From the NCBI RefSeq assembly GCF_023242475.1, contig NZ_JALJFG010000033.1:1-64000 (forward strand): a DNA stretch of 64,000 nt, read 5' to 3'. The notes below the pieces were generated by a model. It was not told the DNA's origin, did not search any database, and was given only the letters and a program-made list of their open reading frames with translations. Below, piece after piece: positions 7,797 through 15,854 of this stretch. Numbering within the stretch: the first letter of the stretch is position 1; each line of letters begins with the position of its first letter. The DNA is from Pseudomonas sp. MWU15-20650 (GTDB lineage: Bacteria > Pseudomonadota > Gammaproteobacteria > Pseudomonadales > Pseudomonadaceae). Made by a program: the position numbers and the translations under genes.

Positions 7797-8587
7797 CGCG
7801 CAATCACCTCACACAACCGCGCCACAGCCTCCAGCATCTGCCCGCTGGGCCGCTCCAGGCCCTTGTCCGGCACCAACAGCAATCGCCCCTGCGCCACTGC
7901 GGTGACCTGGGGCCATGCCTTCCACGCGTCTAGCTGCGGCTGATCTGCGGCCAGAATCACCTCAGGGTTGCGCTGCAACACCGACTCCACGCTGACCTGC
8001 GGCGCCGGCAGCTTGAGGTCATCGAACACATTGCGCGCCCCACACACGCTCAACGCATCGCTGATGATCTGCCCACCGCCCACGGTATACAGCGGCTGGT
8101 TCCACACTTGGTAAAACACCCGCAACGGTTCGGCACGCTGGTAGCGTTGGCGCAGCTCGGCCAGGCGCTGGTGCAACTGTGCGGCGAGCTGGCGACCCGC
8201 TTCGGCACGCCCCAGTTGTTCGGCGATGGCTTGGACTTGGCGGGTCAGTTGATCAAGGCTATGGGGCTCGGCGACGTACACCGGGATGTTCAGGCGCTGT
8301 AACTGCTCACGCTGTGCCGGGCCGACACTGCCGGGCCATAGCAAGATCAAGTCGGGCTTGAGACTCAGCAGGCGCTCCATGTCCAACTGCCCGTAATGCC
8401 CAACCGACGGCACCTGCGCCAGGGCCTGGGGTCGCTCGCCGCCATCGAGCATGCCCACCAGCATGTCGGCAGCGCCCAGTTCAACCACGATTTCAGACAG
8501 CGACGGCGCCAGGCTGACGACACGTTCGACCGCCAGCGCCTGGGCACTGAACGCCAACAGCAGAAGCGTCAGCCAGCGCCCCATCAT
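7793..8587 (-). CDS. btuF: Cobalamin ABC-transporter periplasmic binding protein, BtuF type
   Basis: Starting at 8587 gives a 264-residue protein with signal peptide MMGRWLTLLLLAFSAQALA and mature start VERVVSLAPSLSEIVVELGA. An upstream in-frame start would add 21 residues inside the preceding gene and spoil the signal peptide, while ATG 8587 overlaps that gene's stop. The fold is a class III binding protein: N-domain with LKPDLILLWPGSV, a linking helix, and a C-domain with YTVGGGQIISDALSVCGARNVF. It would carry vitamin B12 from the BtuB-like receptor to an inner-membrane BtuCD not encoded here. Convergent overlap with btuB. Confidence 0.85.
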   Translation of the reverse strand: MMGRWLTLLLLAFSAQALAVERVVSLAPSLSEIVVELGAADMLVGMLDGGERPQALAQVPSVGHYGQLDMERLLSLKPDLILLWPGSVGPAQREQLQRLNIPVYVAEPHSLDQLTRQVQAIAEQLGRAEAGRQLAAQLHQRLAELRQRYQRAEPLRVFYQVWNQPLYTVGGGQIISDALSVCGARNVFDDLKLPAPQVSVESVLQRNPEVILAADQPQLDAWKAWPQVTAVAQGRLLLVPDKGLERPSGQMLEAVARLCEVIAR

Positions 8588-9003
8588 CCCAGCTGACGCG
8601 GGATGCGGTAGAGGTAAAACAGCACCAGCGTTGACAACGCCAGCAGGCATAGCGGCACTGCTTCCAGGCCCACGAGCACGGCCAAAGCGCCGATCCAGGC
8701 CGGCAGCGCGGCAACCAGCAAGGCCGTACGCCGACGGGCCGCGAGGGTGATCCAGGCAGCCGGTTCTTCGGGGGTGTCGAGGGCTTTGGCGGTGGCGATC
8801 AGCGCGTGTTTATAGCCATGAAAATAACGCAGGCTGAGAAACATCGAGGCCACGCCGGCAATAAAGAACGGCATGGCCAGCACCGGCAGCAGGGATTCGG
8901 CTTGGCCAAACACCAGGTTGATCACGAACAAGGGAAGCAACGCCAGGGCCAGGTACTGCCACCAGTTGAAGGACAGTCGCCGTTTCACCTGGCCTCGGGT
9001 CAC
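8584..9003 (-). CDS. Small inner-membrane protein of unknown function
   Basis: This 139-residue protein has about four hydrophobic segments (around LALALLPLFVINLVFG, LLPVLAMPFFIAGVASMFL, LVAALPAWIGALAVLV and LCLLALSTLVLFYLY) with a cytoplasmic loop carrying charged residues between the second and third. I do not recognise a named family. It overlaps ribA upstream (four bases) and btuF downstream (four bases), so ribA, this gene and btuF form one tightly packed minus-strand unit. Confidence 0.8.
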   Translation of the reverse strand: MTRGQVKRRLSFNWWQYLALALLPLFVINLVFGQAESLLPVLAMPFFIAGVASMFLSLRYFHGYKHALIATAKALDTPEEPAAWITLAARRRTALLVAALPAWIGALAVLVGLEAVPLCLLALSTLVLFYLYRIPRQLG

Positions 9004-9617
9004 GCGCGGTCGACCTCGCCTTGATGCTCGTTACCCATCATATGGTCGAGCTTGCTGGCCTTGGTGGCCAGGTAGAGTTTGTTATGCGGGTTGTGCCCGG
9101 TGTGCAGCGGTACGCGTTCAGCCACCGTGATGCCCATCTCGGTCAAAGCGTTGACCTTGCGCGGGTTGTTGGTCATCAGGCGCAAGGATTTCACGCCCAG
9201 ATGCTCCAGCATCGGCAGGCAAATGGCGTAGTCACGCTGGTCGGCGGCAAAACCCAGGCGCTCGTTGGCTTCCACGGTGTCGGCGCCGCCATCTTGCAGC
9301 TCGTAGGCGCGAATCTTGTTCAGCAGGCCAATGCCACGGCCTTCCTGACGCAAGTACAGCAGCACGCCACGGCCTTCGCGGGCGATGGCACGCATGGCTG
9401 CTTCCAGTTGCGAGCCGCAGTCGCAGCGTTGGCTGAACAGCGCATCGCCGGTCAGGCACTCGGAGTGCACACGGCCCAGCACCGGCGCGCCATCAGCGAT
9501 ATCGCCCAGGCTGAGCACAACGTGCTCGCGCCCAGTGGCTTCTTCGAGAAAGCCATTCATGGTGAACGTGGCAAAAGGGGTAGGCAGCTTGGAAGCAGCG
9601 ACGAAAACGACGGGCAC
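9000..9617 (-). CDS. ribA: GTP cyclohydrolase II
   Basis: This 205-residue enzyme opens GTP with loss of formate and pyrophosphate, the first committed step of riboflavin synthesis. The zinc ligands are exactly where the family has them (Cys54, Cys65, Cys67 in HSECLTGDALFSQRCDCG) and the catalytic segment RQEGRGIGL is intact. This matters because the RibA-like half of the ribBA gene at 11846 lacks these residues, so this gene must supply the activity. It lies 182 bases beyond thiL, and heads the unit with the membrane protein and btuF. Confidence 0.96.
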   Translation of the reverse strand: MPVVFVAASKLPTPFATFTMNGFLEEATGREHVVLSLGDIADGAPVLGRVHSECLTGDALFSQRCDCGSQLEAAMRAIAREGRGVLLYLRQEGRGIGLLNKIRAYELQDGGADTVEANERLGFAADQRDYAICLPMLEHLGVKSLRLMTNNPRKVNALTEMGITVAERVPLHTGHNPHNKLYLATKASKLDHMMGNEHQGEVDRA

Positions 9618-9799
9618 CGTGTGCTCCTGATTTCAGATTTCACAGAGGCGGCCATTGTAACAGCAGGTTCCTACAGACGCTTAAGCTGAATTATCGCTGA
9701 TAAAGATCAATAGGTTCGATTGGCCTTCGGTTGGGTTCTATGCAGCTCGGAACGCCAATGCGTGTTCTCGCGCGCAAAAACCGGCTTCGGTACGCCGCG

Positions 9800-10765
9800 T
9801 CAGGGCGTCCCGCGAAAATGCTGATAGCCATGAATGGCCGGGGTGATGTCTTGTCCGTTGGCATCGAGCAGTGTGACGCCCTGCCCGGCCTCGACCCGGC
9901 CGATCACATGGACTGGCCAGCCGCCCGCGAGCAGTGGCGCCAACGCGGCCGGCGGCAAGGTAAACGCCAACACATAGTCGTCGCCCCCGCTCAACGCCGC
10001 CACACGCGCCTTGTCATCGCCGACAAACGCGAGCAAGGCGGTGGACAACGGCAAGGCCTGGCGCTCGATCAACAGGCTGACAGCCGATGCCTTGGCGATA
10101 TGCCCGCAATCGGCCAATAGCCCGTCGGAGATATCCATGGCCGAGGTCGCTTTACCCCGCAGCGCCAAGCCCAGCGCCAACTGCGGTTGCGGCGACCAGT
10201 AATGGGCGAGCAGTGGCTCAGCGATAGCCGCGTCTGCCGTACGCTGCCCCAATACCAACGGCAAGGCACCGGCGGCATTGCCGAGCTCACCACCCACACA
10301 CAGCAAGTCACCCGGCCGTGCACCGCTGCGCGTCAACGCCTGCCCGGCCGGCACGCGGCCCAACACCGTCAGGGTCAGGCTCAGCGGCCCACGCGTGGTG
10401 TCGCCGCCCACCAGGCCCACGCCGCAGCGTTGCGCCATGGCGTTCAACCCTTGGGCATAGCGTTGCAGCCAATCGGCATTGACGGTCGGCGTGGTCAGGG
10501 CAAGGGTAAACGCGAGGGGATGGGCGCCCATGGCGGCCAGGTCGCTCACCGCTACAGCCAGCGAACGCTGGCCCAGCAGGAACGGGTCACACGGGTCGGC
10601 AAAGTGCACGCCGGCCACTAAAGTATCGGTAGAGATTGCCAGCTGCTCCCCAGCGGGGAGCGCCAGCAAGGCGCAGTCATCGCCGATTCCCAGGGCAATC
10701 CCTTCACCGCCCTGCGCGCAGGGCGCCGCGGCGAAGAACTTGCGGATCAGCTCGAACTCACCCAT
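9800..10765 (-). CDS. thiL: Thiamine-monophosphate kinase
   Basis: ThiL phosphorylates thiamine monophosphate to the active diphosphate with ATP. The 321-residue sequence has the family's Mg/ATP motifs: GIGDDCALLAL near residue 27, the Asp-rich block DLAAMGAHPLAFT, GLVGGDTTRG and MDISDGLLADCGHIA. It follows nusB after 18 bases, the conserved nusB-thiL order. The gene normally next to it in pseudomonads, pgpA, is absent; the 182 bases downstream contain no frame of suitable size. Confidence 0.95.
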   Translation of the reverse strand: MGEFELIRKFFAAAPCAQGGEGIALGIGDDCALLALPAGEQLAISTDTLVAGVHFADPCDPFLLGQRSLAVAVSDLAAMGAHPLAFTLALTTPTVNADWLQRYAQGLNAMAQRCGVGLVGGDTTRGPLSLTLTVLGRVPAGQALTRSGARPGDLLCVGGELGNAAGALPLVLGQRTADAAIAEPLLAHYWSPQPQLALGLALRGKATSAMDISDGLLADCGHIAKASAVSLLIERQALPLSTALLAFVGDDKARVAALSGGDDYVLAFTLPPAALAPLLAGGWPVHVIGRVEAGQGVTLLDANGQDITPAIHGYQHFRGTP

Positions 10766-10783
10766 TCGGGACCCAAGCGCAGG

Positions 10784-11284
10784 TTAGCGCTTGTGTTCCT
10801 TTACTTCGGCTTCACGCAGGCGCGGGGCCAATTTGTCGAGCACGCCGTTGACGAACTTGTGACCGTCGGTCGAACCGTAGACTTTCGCCAGTTCGATGCC
10901 TTCGTTGATCACCACGCGGTACGGCACGTCAACGCGCTTGAGCAGCTCCCAGGTGGACAGGCGCATCACGCACAGTTCAACCGGGTCGAGTTCTTCGATG
11001 GTCAGGTCCAGGCAAGGCGCCAGGGCTGTGTCGATCTCGGTCAGGTTAGCGTGCACACCGTGCAGGATGTCGTGGAAGTAGCTCTGGTCGGCGAAGGTGA
11101 AATCGTTGTCGACACGAAACTGTGCCTCGATTTCGTTCAGCGAAGCGCCCGCCAGGTGACGCTGGTACAGCGCCTGGGTCGCGAGTTGACGCGCTTTACG
11201 ACGCTTCTCGCTTTTGGACGGCTTGCCGGCATCCGCAGGACGCGGGTCCTGAGGGTTGAACTGATCGCTCTCGTCGGAAATCAC
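10784..11284 (-). CDS. nusB: Transcription antitermination factor NusB
   Basis: The 166-residue all-helical protein contains the family pattern KRRKARQLATQALYQ and the C-terminal block VPYRVVINEGIELAKVYGSTDGHKFVNGVLDKLA (given here in part), which binds NusE/S10. NusB-S10 recognises boxA RNA and allows antitermination in rRNA operons. A ~25-residue acidic N-terminal extension before the core is usual in Pseudomonas. It overlaps ribH by four bases, so it is coupled to riboflavin genes. Confidence 0.96.
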   Translation of the reverse strand: MISDESDQFNPQDPRPADAGKPSKSEKRRKARQLATQALYQRHLAGASLNEIEAQFRVDNDFTFADQSYFHDILHGVHANLTEIDTALAPCLDLTIEELDPVELCVMRLSTWELLKRVDVPYRVVINEGIELAKVYGSTDGHKFVNGVLDKLAPRLREAEVKEHKR

Positions 11285-11757
11285 TTGGCCTCCAACTGCG
11301 ACAGCAGGCTGACCATTTCCAGCGCGGACAGGGCAGCTTCAGCACCTTTGTTACCGGCCTTGGTACCGGAACGCTCGATGGCTTGCTCGATGGAATCTAC
11401 GGTCAGTACGCCGAAAGCGACTGGCACGCCGAACTCCATGGACACCTGGGCCAGGCCCTTGGTGCATTCGCCAGCCACGTATTCGAAGTGCGGAGTGCCG
11501 CCACGAATGACTGCGCCCAGGGCGATGATTGCCGCGTATTCACCCTGTTGAGCAACTTTTTGCGCAACCAGTGGAATTTCGAAGGCGCCAGGGGCACGGA
11601 TGATAGTGATGTCGCTCTCGCTCACACCGTGGCGAACCAGGGCGTCAACGGCACCGCTTACCAGGCTTTCAACCACGAAGCTGTTGAAGCGGCCAACCAC
11701 CAGGGCATAGCGGCCTTTGGGGGCGATGAAGGTACCTTCGATGGTCTTCAGGGTCAT
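11281..11757 (-). CDS. ribH: 6,7-dimethyl-8-ribityllumazine synthase
   Basis: This 158-residue enzyme joins 5-amino-6-ribitylaminouracil with dihydroxybutanone phosphate to form the riboflavin precursor. Family motifs visible are VVGRFNSFVVESLVSGAVDAL near the N-terminus, RAPGAFEIP, ALGAVIRGGTPHFEYVA and PVAFGVLTVDSIEQA, including the catalytic His in GGTPHF. RibH usually assembles into pentamers or 60-subunit shells. It is separated from ribBA by 88 bases containing a hairpin and overlaps nusB. Confidence 0.97.
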   Translation of the reverse strand: MTLKTIEGTFIAPKGRYALVVGRFNSFVVESLVSGAVDALVRHGVSESDITIIRAPGAFEIPLVAQKVAQQGEYAAIIALGAVIRGGTPHFEYVAGECTKGLAQVSMEFGVPVAFGVLTVDSIEQAIERSGTKAGNKGAEAALSALEMVSLLSQLEAK

Positions 11758-11779
11758 TCGACAAATCTCTTAAAGAGCC

Positions 11780-11800
11780 GGGACGCGAAAAGTGCGTCCC
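11780..11800 (-). terminator. Hairpin between ribBA and ribH
   Basis: GGGACGC and GCGTCCC form a perfect 7-bp stem with a 7-base loop in the 88-base ribBA-ribH gap. It is followed on the minus strand by only a short T run, so it could be an attenuator, a processing site or a weak terminator. Confidence 0.45.
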
Positions 11801-11845
11801 TCAGTGATGTTTTAACCGCGAACAAGGGGCAAAAATCGCCGGCCT

Positions 11846-12937
11846 TTATTCGGAGGGCACGTATTCTACAACTTCCAGGTCGAAACCGGATATCGCATTA
11901 AATTTCATGGGTGCGCTCATCAGGCGCATTTTGCGTACGCCGAGGTCGCGCAGGATCTGCGAACCGGCACCGACGATGCTGTAGGTGGTCGGCTTTTTCA
12001 CCGGCGCGTGGTCGGCCGTTTCGCGAATATGCGCCAGCAATACATCGCCGTCCAACGGATGACCGAGCAGCAGTACCACCCCGCTGCCGGCCTCGGAGAC
12101 CGCAGCCATGGCGGCGCGCAGGCTCCAGCGGCCCGGTTGCTTGACCATCAGCAGGTCGCGCAGCGGGTCCATGTTGTGCACCCGCACCAAGGTCGGTTCT
12201 TCAGCGCAAATGGTGCCCAGGGTCAGTGCCATGTGCACATCGCCTTCCACTGAATCACGGTAGGTCACCAGATTGAATTGGCCCAGTTCGCTGTCCAGCG
12301 GCTGCTCGGCAATCCGCTGAACGGTACGTTCGTGGATCATGCGGTAGTGAATCAGGTCGGCAATGGTGCCGATCTTGAGGTTGTGTTGCGCGGCAAACGC
12401 TTCGAGTTCAGTGCGACGCGCCATGGTGCCGTCGTCGTTCATCACTTCGCAGATCACGCCGCTGGGCTCGAAACCGGCCATGCGCGCCAGGTCGCAGGCG
12501 GCTTCGGTGTGGCCGGCGCGCGCCAGGGTGCCGCCCGGCTGGGCCATCAGCGGGAAGATGTGGCCCGGGCTGACGATGTCTTCGGCCTTGGCGTCTTTCG
12601 CGGCGGCGGCTTGCACGGTGCGGGCGCGGTCAGCGGCGGAGATGCCGGTGGTGACGCCAGTGGTGGCTTCAATCGATACGGTGAACTTGGTGCCGAACCC
12701 CGAGCCATTGCGCGGCGCCATCAACGGCAGCTTGAGCAATTCACAGCGCTCGCGGCTCATGGGCATGCAGATCAGCCCACGGGCGTGCTTGGCCATGAAG
12801 TTGATGTGCTCAGGCTTGCACGCCTCGGCGGCCATGATGATGTCGCCTTCGTTCTCACGGTCTTCGTCATCCATGAGGATGACCATCTTGCCTTGCCGGA
12901 TGTCTTCAACCAGTTCTTCGATGCTATTGAGCGCCAC
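11846..12937 (-). CDS. ribBA: 3,4-dihydroxy-2-butanone-4-phosphate synthase with degenerate GTP cyclohydrolase II-like C-terminus
   Basis: The first ~200 of 363 residues are a complete RibB domain (acidic loop DDEDRENEGD, then GHTEAACDLARMAGF and CEVMNDDG), converting ribulose 5-phosphate to dihydroxybutanone phosphate and formate. The remainder aligns with RibA in overall order (RVHNMDP, LRDLGVRKMRLM) but the three zinc cysteines and the RQEGRGIGL catalytic block are gone, so it should not hydrolyse GTP. This bifunctional-looking but monofunctional form is known in pseudomonads. Stand-alone ribA at 9000 compensates. It lies 15 bases after ribC. Confidence 0.94.
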   Translation of the reverse strand: MALNSIEELVEDIRQGKMVILMDDEDRENEGDIIMAAEACKPEHINFMAKHARGLICMPMSRERCELLKLPLMAPRNGSGFGTKFTVSIEATTGVTTGISAADRARTVQAAAAKDAKAEDIVSPGHIFPLMAQPGGTLARAGHTEAACDLARMAGFEPSGVICEVMNDDGTMARRTELEAFAAQHNLKIGTIADLIHYRMIHERTVQRIAEQPLDSELGQFNLVTYRDSVEGDVHMALTLGTICAEEPTLVRVHNMDPLRDLLMVKQPGRWSLRAAMAAVSEAGSGVVLLLGHPLDGDVLLAHIRETADHAPVKKPTTYSIVGAGSQILRDLGVRKMRLMSAPMKFNAISGFDLEVVEYVPSE

Positions 12938-12952
12938 GCGGCACCCCCTTGG

Positions 12953-13615
12953 TCAGGATTTCAGGTAGCCGTTAGCGGCCAGAAAACTTTCGGTGATGTT
13001 CCCGGATGTTGGCTCTGCGGCCTTATCGCCCATCAGCAGGCGCTCCAGGTAACGGGCCAGCAAGTCCACTTCCAGGTTCACCCGGCGACCTGGCTGGTAC
13101 GACGCCATGATGGTTTCGCTCAGGGTGTGGGGAATGATGGTCAGTTCAAATTCGGCGCCATTCACGGCGTTCACGGTCAGGCTGGTGCCATCGACGGTGA
13201 TTGAGCCTTTGTGGGCGATGTACTTGGCCAGCTCTTTCGGCGCGCGGATGCGGAATTCCACGGCGCGGGCGTTTTCGCTGCGGGCCACCACTTCACCGAC
13301 GCCGTCGACATGGCCGCTGACCAGGTGGCCACCCAGGCGCGTGGTAGGCGTCAGGGCTTTTTCCAGGTTGACCGGGCTGCCGGCCTTGAGGTCGTTCATC
13401 GCGGTGCAGTCCAGGGTTTCCCGGCTGACATCGGCGGCAAAACCGTTGCCCGGCAACTCAATGACGGTCAGGCACACGCCGCTGACCGCGATGCTGTCGC
13501 CCAGCTTGACGTCGCCGAGGTCGAGCTTGCCGGTTTCAACCAGCAGGCGGACATCGCCACCCTTTGGGGTCATGGCGCGGATGCTGCCGATGGATTCGAT
13601 AATGCCGGTGAACAT
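12953..13615 (-). CDS. ribC: Riboflavin synthase alpha chain
   Basis: The 220-residue protein dismutates two lumazines into riboflavin and a pyrimidine. It has the two repeated lumazine-binding barrels: residues 1-~95 beginning MFTGIIESIGSI with SVNG-type text (SIAVSGVCLTV), and ~98-195 with GGHLVSGHVDGVGEV and the repeat GSITVDGTSLTVNAV. C-terminal helix for trimerisation follows (RRVNLEVDLLARYLERL). It lies 45 bases after ribD. Called ribE in some naming schemes. Confidence 0.96.
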   Translation of the reverse strand: MFTGIIESIGSIRAMTPKGGDVRLLVETGKLDLGDVKLGDSIAVSGVCLTVIELPGNGFAADVSRETLDCTAMNDLKAGSPVNLEKALTPTTRLGGHLVSGHVDGVGEVVARSENARAVEFRIRAPKELAKYIAHKGSITVDGTSLTVNAVNGAEFELTIIPHTLSETIMASYQPGRRVNLEVDLLARYLERLLMGDKAAEPTSGNITESFLAANGYLKS

Positions 13616-13660
13616 GGCCTTCTCCTGGAAAACGGGGCCGCGCTGAGCGCAGGCGGAAAA

Positions 13661-14797
13661 TTATACGCTGACTGCTGGCACGGGGATGGCAGTGACTCGC
13701 CAGTCGTCGCCTACAGCGCGCATTTCAGTGATCTTGAGTTGGGGAGCCTGGCTGAGTTTCTCAAGCGGCCAGTCCAGCAAAGGCCGGGCGGCGGAGCCGA
13801 GGAACTTGCCGGCGACGAATATCACGTATTCGTCCACCAGGCCCTGCTGGGCAAATGCACCTGCCAGGCTCGGGCCGGCTTCTACCAACACTTCGTTGAC
13901 ACCACGGGCGGCCAGCGCCACGAGCGCCGAGCGCAGGTCGACCTGGCCTTCGACGCCCGGCACCACCAGGCACTCGGGGCCACGGGGGAACTGGTTTTCC
14001 GGGGTGACGCAGGTGATGACCAGTGCGGGGCCCGCCTTGAAGAATGGCGCGTTGAGCGGCACTCGCAGGCGCCCGTCGATCAGCACGCGCAGCGGTGGCC
14101 GCGACATGGCCAGGGCGGTGGTGGCTTCATCCAGGCCCAGTTCGTCGGCACGTACGGTCAGGCGGGCGCCGTCGGCCAGCACCGTGTCAGCGCCCGTCAG
14201 CACCACACTGGCCTGGGCGCGCAGGCGTTGTACCGCCGCGCGGGCAGCGGGGCCGGTGATCCATTGGCTTTCGCCGCTGGCCATCGCCGTGCGGCCGTCC
14301 AGGCTCATCGCCAGCTTGACCCGCACAAACGGCAGGCCGTGTTCCATACGCTTGAGGAAGCCCTTATTCAGGGCCCGCGCTTCACCTTCCAGCACGCCGC
14401 TGCGCACCTCGATCCCGGCCTGGGCCAAGCGCTGCATGCCACGCCCGGCAACTTCCGGGTTGGGGTCCTGCATCGCTGCGACCACCCGTGCCAGCCCGGC
14501 ACTCACCAGCGCATCGGCGCACGGCGGAGTGTGGCCGTAGTGGCTGCAGGGCTCGAGGGTTACGTACGCCGTGGCACCGCGCGCCTTGTCACCGGCCGCC
14601 CGCAAGGCATGCACTTCCGCATGCGGCTCGCCCGTGCGCTCATGCCAGCCTTCGCCGACGATCTGCCCATCGCGCGCAATCACGCAGCCAACACGCGGGT
14701 TGGGATGGGTGGTGTACACGCCCTTGCGCGCCAATTCGAGGGCGCGGGCCATGTAATGGGCGTCGAGGACAGCCTGTTCAGCAGACAGTGGGTTCAT
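13661..14797 (-). CDS. ribD: Bifunctional diaminohydroxyphosphoribosylaminopyrimidine deaminase / 5-amino-6-(5-phosphoribosylamino)uracil reductase
   Basis: RibD performs the second and third steps of riboflavin synthesis. The N-terminal deaminase domain shows the zinc signature HAEVHAL with PCSHYGHTPPC (His, two Cys and the catalytic Glu). After ~residue 150 comes the NADPH-dependent reductase domain, with FVRVKLAMSLDGRTAM, SQWITGPAAR and EVLVEAGPSLAGAF. The 378-residue length is typical. It overlaps nrdR by four bases, the conserved nrdR-ribD pairing. Confidence 0.96.
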   Translation of the reverse strand: MNPLSAEQAVLDAHYMARALELARKGVYTTHPNPRVGCVIARDGQIVGEGWHERTGEPHAEVHALRAAGDKARGATAYVTLEPCSHYGHTPPCADALVSAGLARVVAAMQDPNPEVAGRGMQRLAQAGIEVRSGVLEGEARALNKGFLKRMEHGLPFVRVKLAMSLDGRTAMASGESQWITGPAARAAVQRLRAQASVVLTGADTVLADGARLTVRADELGLDEATTALAMSRPPLRVLIDGRLRVPLNAPFFKAGPALVITCVTPENQFPRGPECLVVPGVEGQVDLRSALVALAARGVNEVLVEAGPSLAGAFAQQGLVDEYVIFVAGKFLGSAARPLLDWPLEKLSQAPQLKITEMRAVGDDWRVTAIPVPAVSV

Positions 14798-15258
14798 TTC
14801 TTGACCGGCTCACGGGCCAGGCGGTCGATCTCTTCGCGGAACTCATTGAGGTCCTGGAAGCGTCGATACACCGAGGCGAAACGGATATAGGCGACTTCGT
14901 CGAGCTTTTGCAGCTCGCCCATCACCAGCTCACCCACCACCAGGCTCTTGACCTCGCGCTCGCCGGTCGCGCGCAGCTTGTGCTTGATATGCACCAGCGC
15001 CGCCTCCAGCCGCTCGACACTCACCGGGCGTTTTTCCAGGGCGCGCTGCATACCGGCGCGCAGTTTTTCTTCGTCGAAAGGCTGGCGGCTGCCGTCGGAC
15101 TTGATCAGACGTGGCAACACCAGTTCGGCGGTTTCGAAGGTGGTAAAACGCTCACCACAGGCCAGGCATTCGCGCCGGCGACGGACTTGATCGCCCTCGG
15201 CGACCAGACGCGAGTCGATGACCTTGGTGTCGTTGGCACCGCAGAAGGGACAGTGCAT
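14794..15258 (-). CDS. nrdR: Transcriptional repressor NrdR
   Basis: Starting at 15258 gives the standard 154 residues; upstream in-frame codons are not homologous. The zinc ribbon MHCPFCG...CLACG has Cys3, Cys6, Cys31 and Cys34, followed by an ATP-cone domain (residues ~49-139) that senses ATP/dATP. NrdR binds paired boxes upstream of ribonucleotide reductase genes and represses them when dATP is high. No such box is evident here. It is the first gene of the minus-strand rib unit. Confidence 0.96.
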   Translation of the reverse strand: MHCPFCGANDTKVIDSRLVAEGDQVRRRRECLACGERFTTFETAELVLPRLIKSDGSRQPFDEEKLRAGMQRALEKRPVSVERLEAALVHIKHKLRATGEREVKSLVVGELVMGELQKLDEVAYIRFASVYRRFQDLNEFREEIDRLAREPVKK

Positions 15259-15398
15259 GGTTGGCAGGCAACAAAAAAAGGGAGGGCCATGGTAGCGCAT
15301 CCCCGTGGCAAGACAAGCCATAGGCTTTACGGTATATAGGCAGGCTTATATGTTTCTTTATTTTGAAGCCACGGATTTTGCCCTTTCTGGAGCCGTAC

Positions 15399-15854
15399 AT
15401 GCAGTTACGACCACTTGTCTTACTTACCCTGTTCAGTTTTTTGGTCGCCTGCAGCAGCGAAGCCCCCAAGCCGACCACCCCTCAACCGACACCGGCGCAA
15501 GAGAAAAAAATCCCGGGCATTGAAGACCTCGGCCCCCTGCCTGCGTATCAGCGGGAAATCAGCGGCAACCTGACTAACGTACCAGCCAGTGCCGAAGTCG
15601 AACTGGCGTTGTTGGTCATCGACGAACGCAACCGCCCGCAACAGTTGCTCGCCAGCAGCGTATTGGTTGGTAACGGCAAGCCCTTGGCCTTCCGCCTGCG
15701 CTTCAACCCCGAAGCGTTCCCGGCCGGTGCGCGGGTTGAGTTGCGGGGGCGCGCCAGCCAGTCCGGCCAATTGATCCTGCACCTGCCCCCCGTGCGTATC
15801 ACCCAGGCAATCACCCAGACTACCGGCCCCCTGCAACTGATCAAGGCACCATGA
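15399..15854 (+). CDS. YbaY-family (YscW-like) lipoprotein
   Basis: I chose ATG 15399, which has CTGGAG six bases upstream and gives a clean lipoprotein signal: MQLRPLVLLTLFSFLVAC with the lipidated cysteine at about residue 18. A Pro/Thr-rich linker follows, then a beta-rich domain (ISGNLTNVPASAEVEL, RLRFNPEAFPAGARVELRGRA) of the YbaY/YscW family, named for a type III secretion pilotin but mostly of unknown function in housekeeping contexts. It overlaps the next gene by four bases. Divergent from nrdR. Confidence 0.85.
   Translation: MQLRPLVLLTLFSFLVACSSEAPKPTTPQPTPAQEKKIPGIEDLGPLPAYQREISGNLTNVPASAEVELALLVIDERNRPQQLLASSVLVGNGKPLAFRLRFNPEAFPAGARVELRGRASQSGQLILHLPPVRITQAITQTTGPLQLIKAP

Noticed and set aside
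9618..9799. Small gene between thiL and ribA
   Set aside because: No frame with a start, ribosome-binding site and coding-like composition on the minus strand.
12938..13660. FMN riboswitch in front of the rib genes
   Set aside because: The gaps before ribBA (15 bases), ribC (45) and ribH (88) are too short or lack the conserved RFN blocks.
13211..14890. 559-codon plus-strand frame opposite ribC and ribD
   Set aside because: Antisense shadow; composition is the complement of the rib genes and no domain is recognisable.
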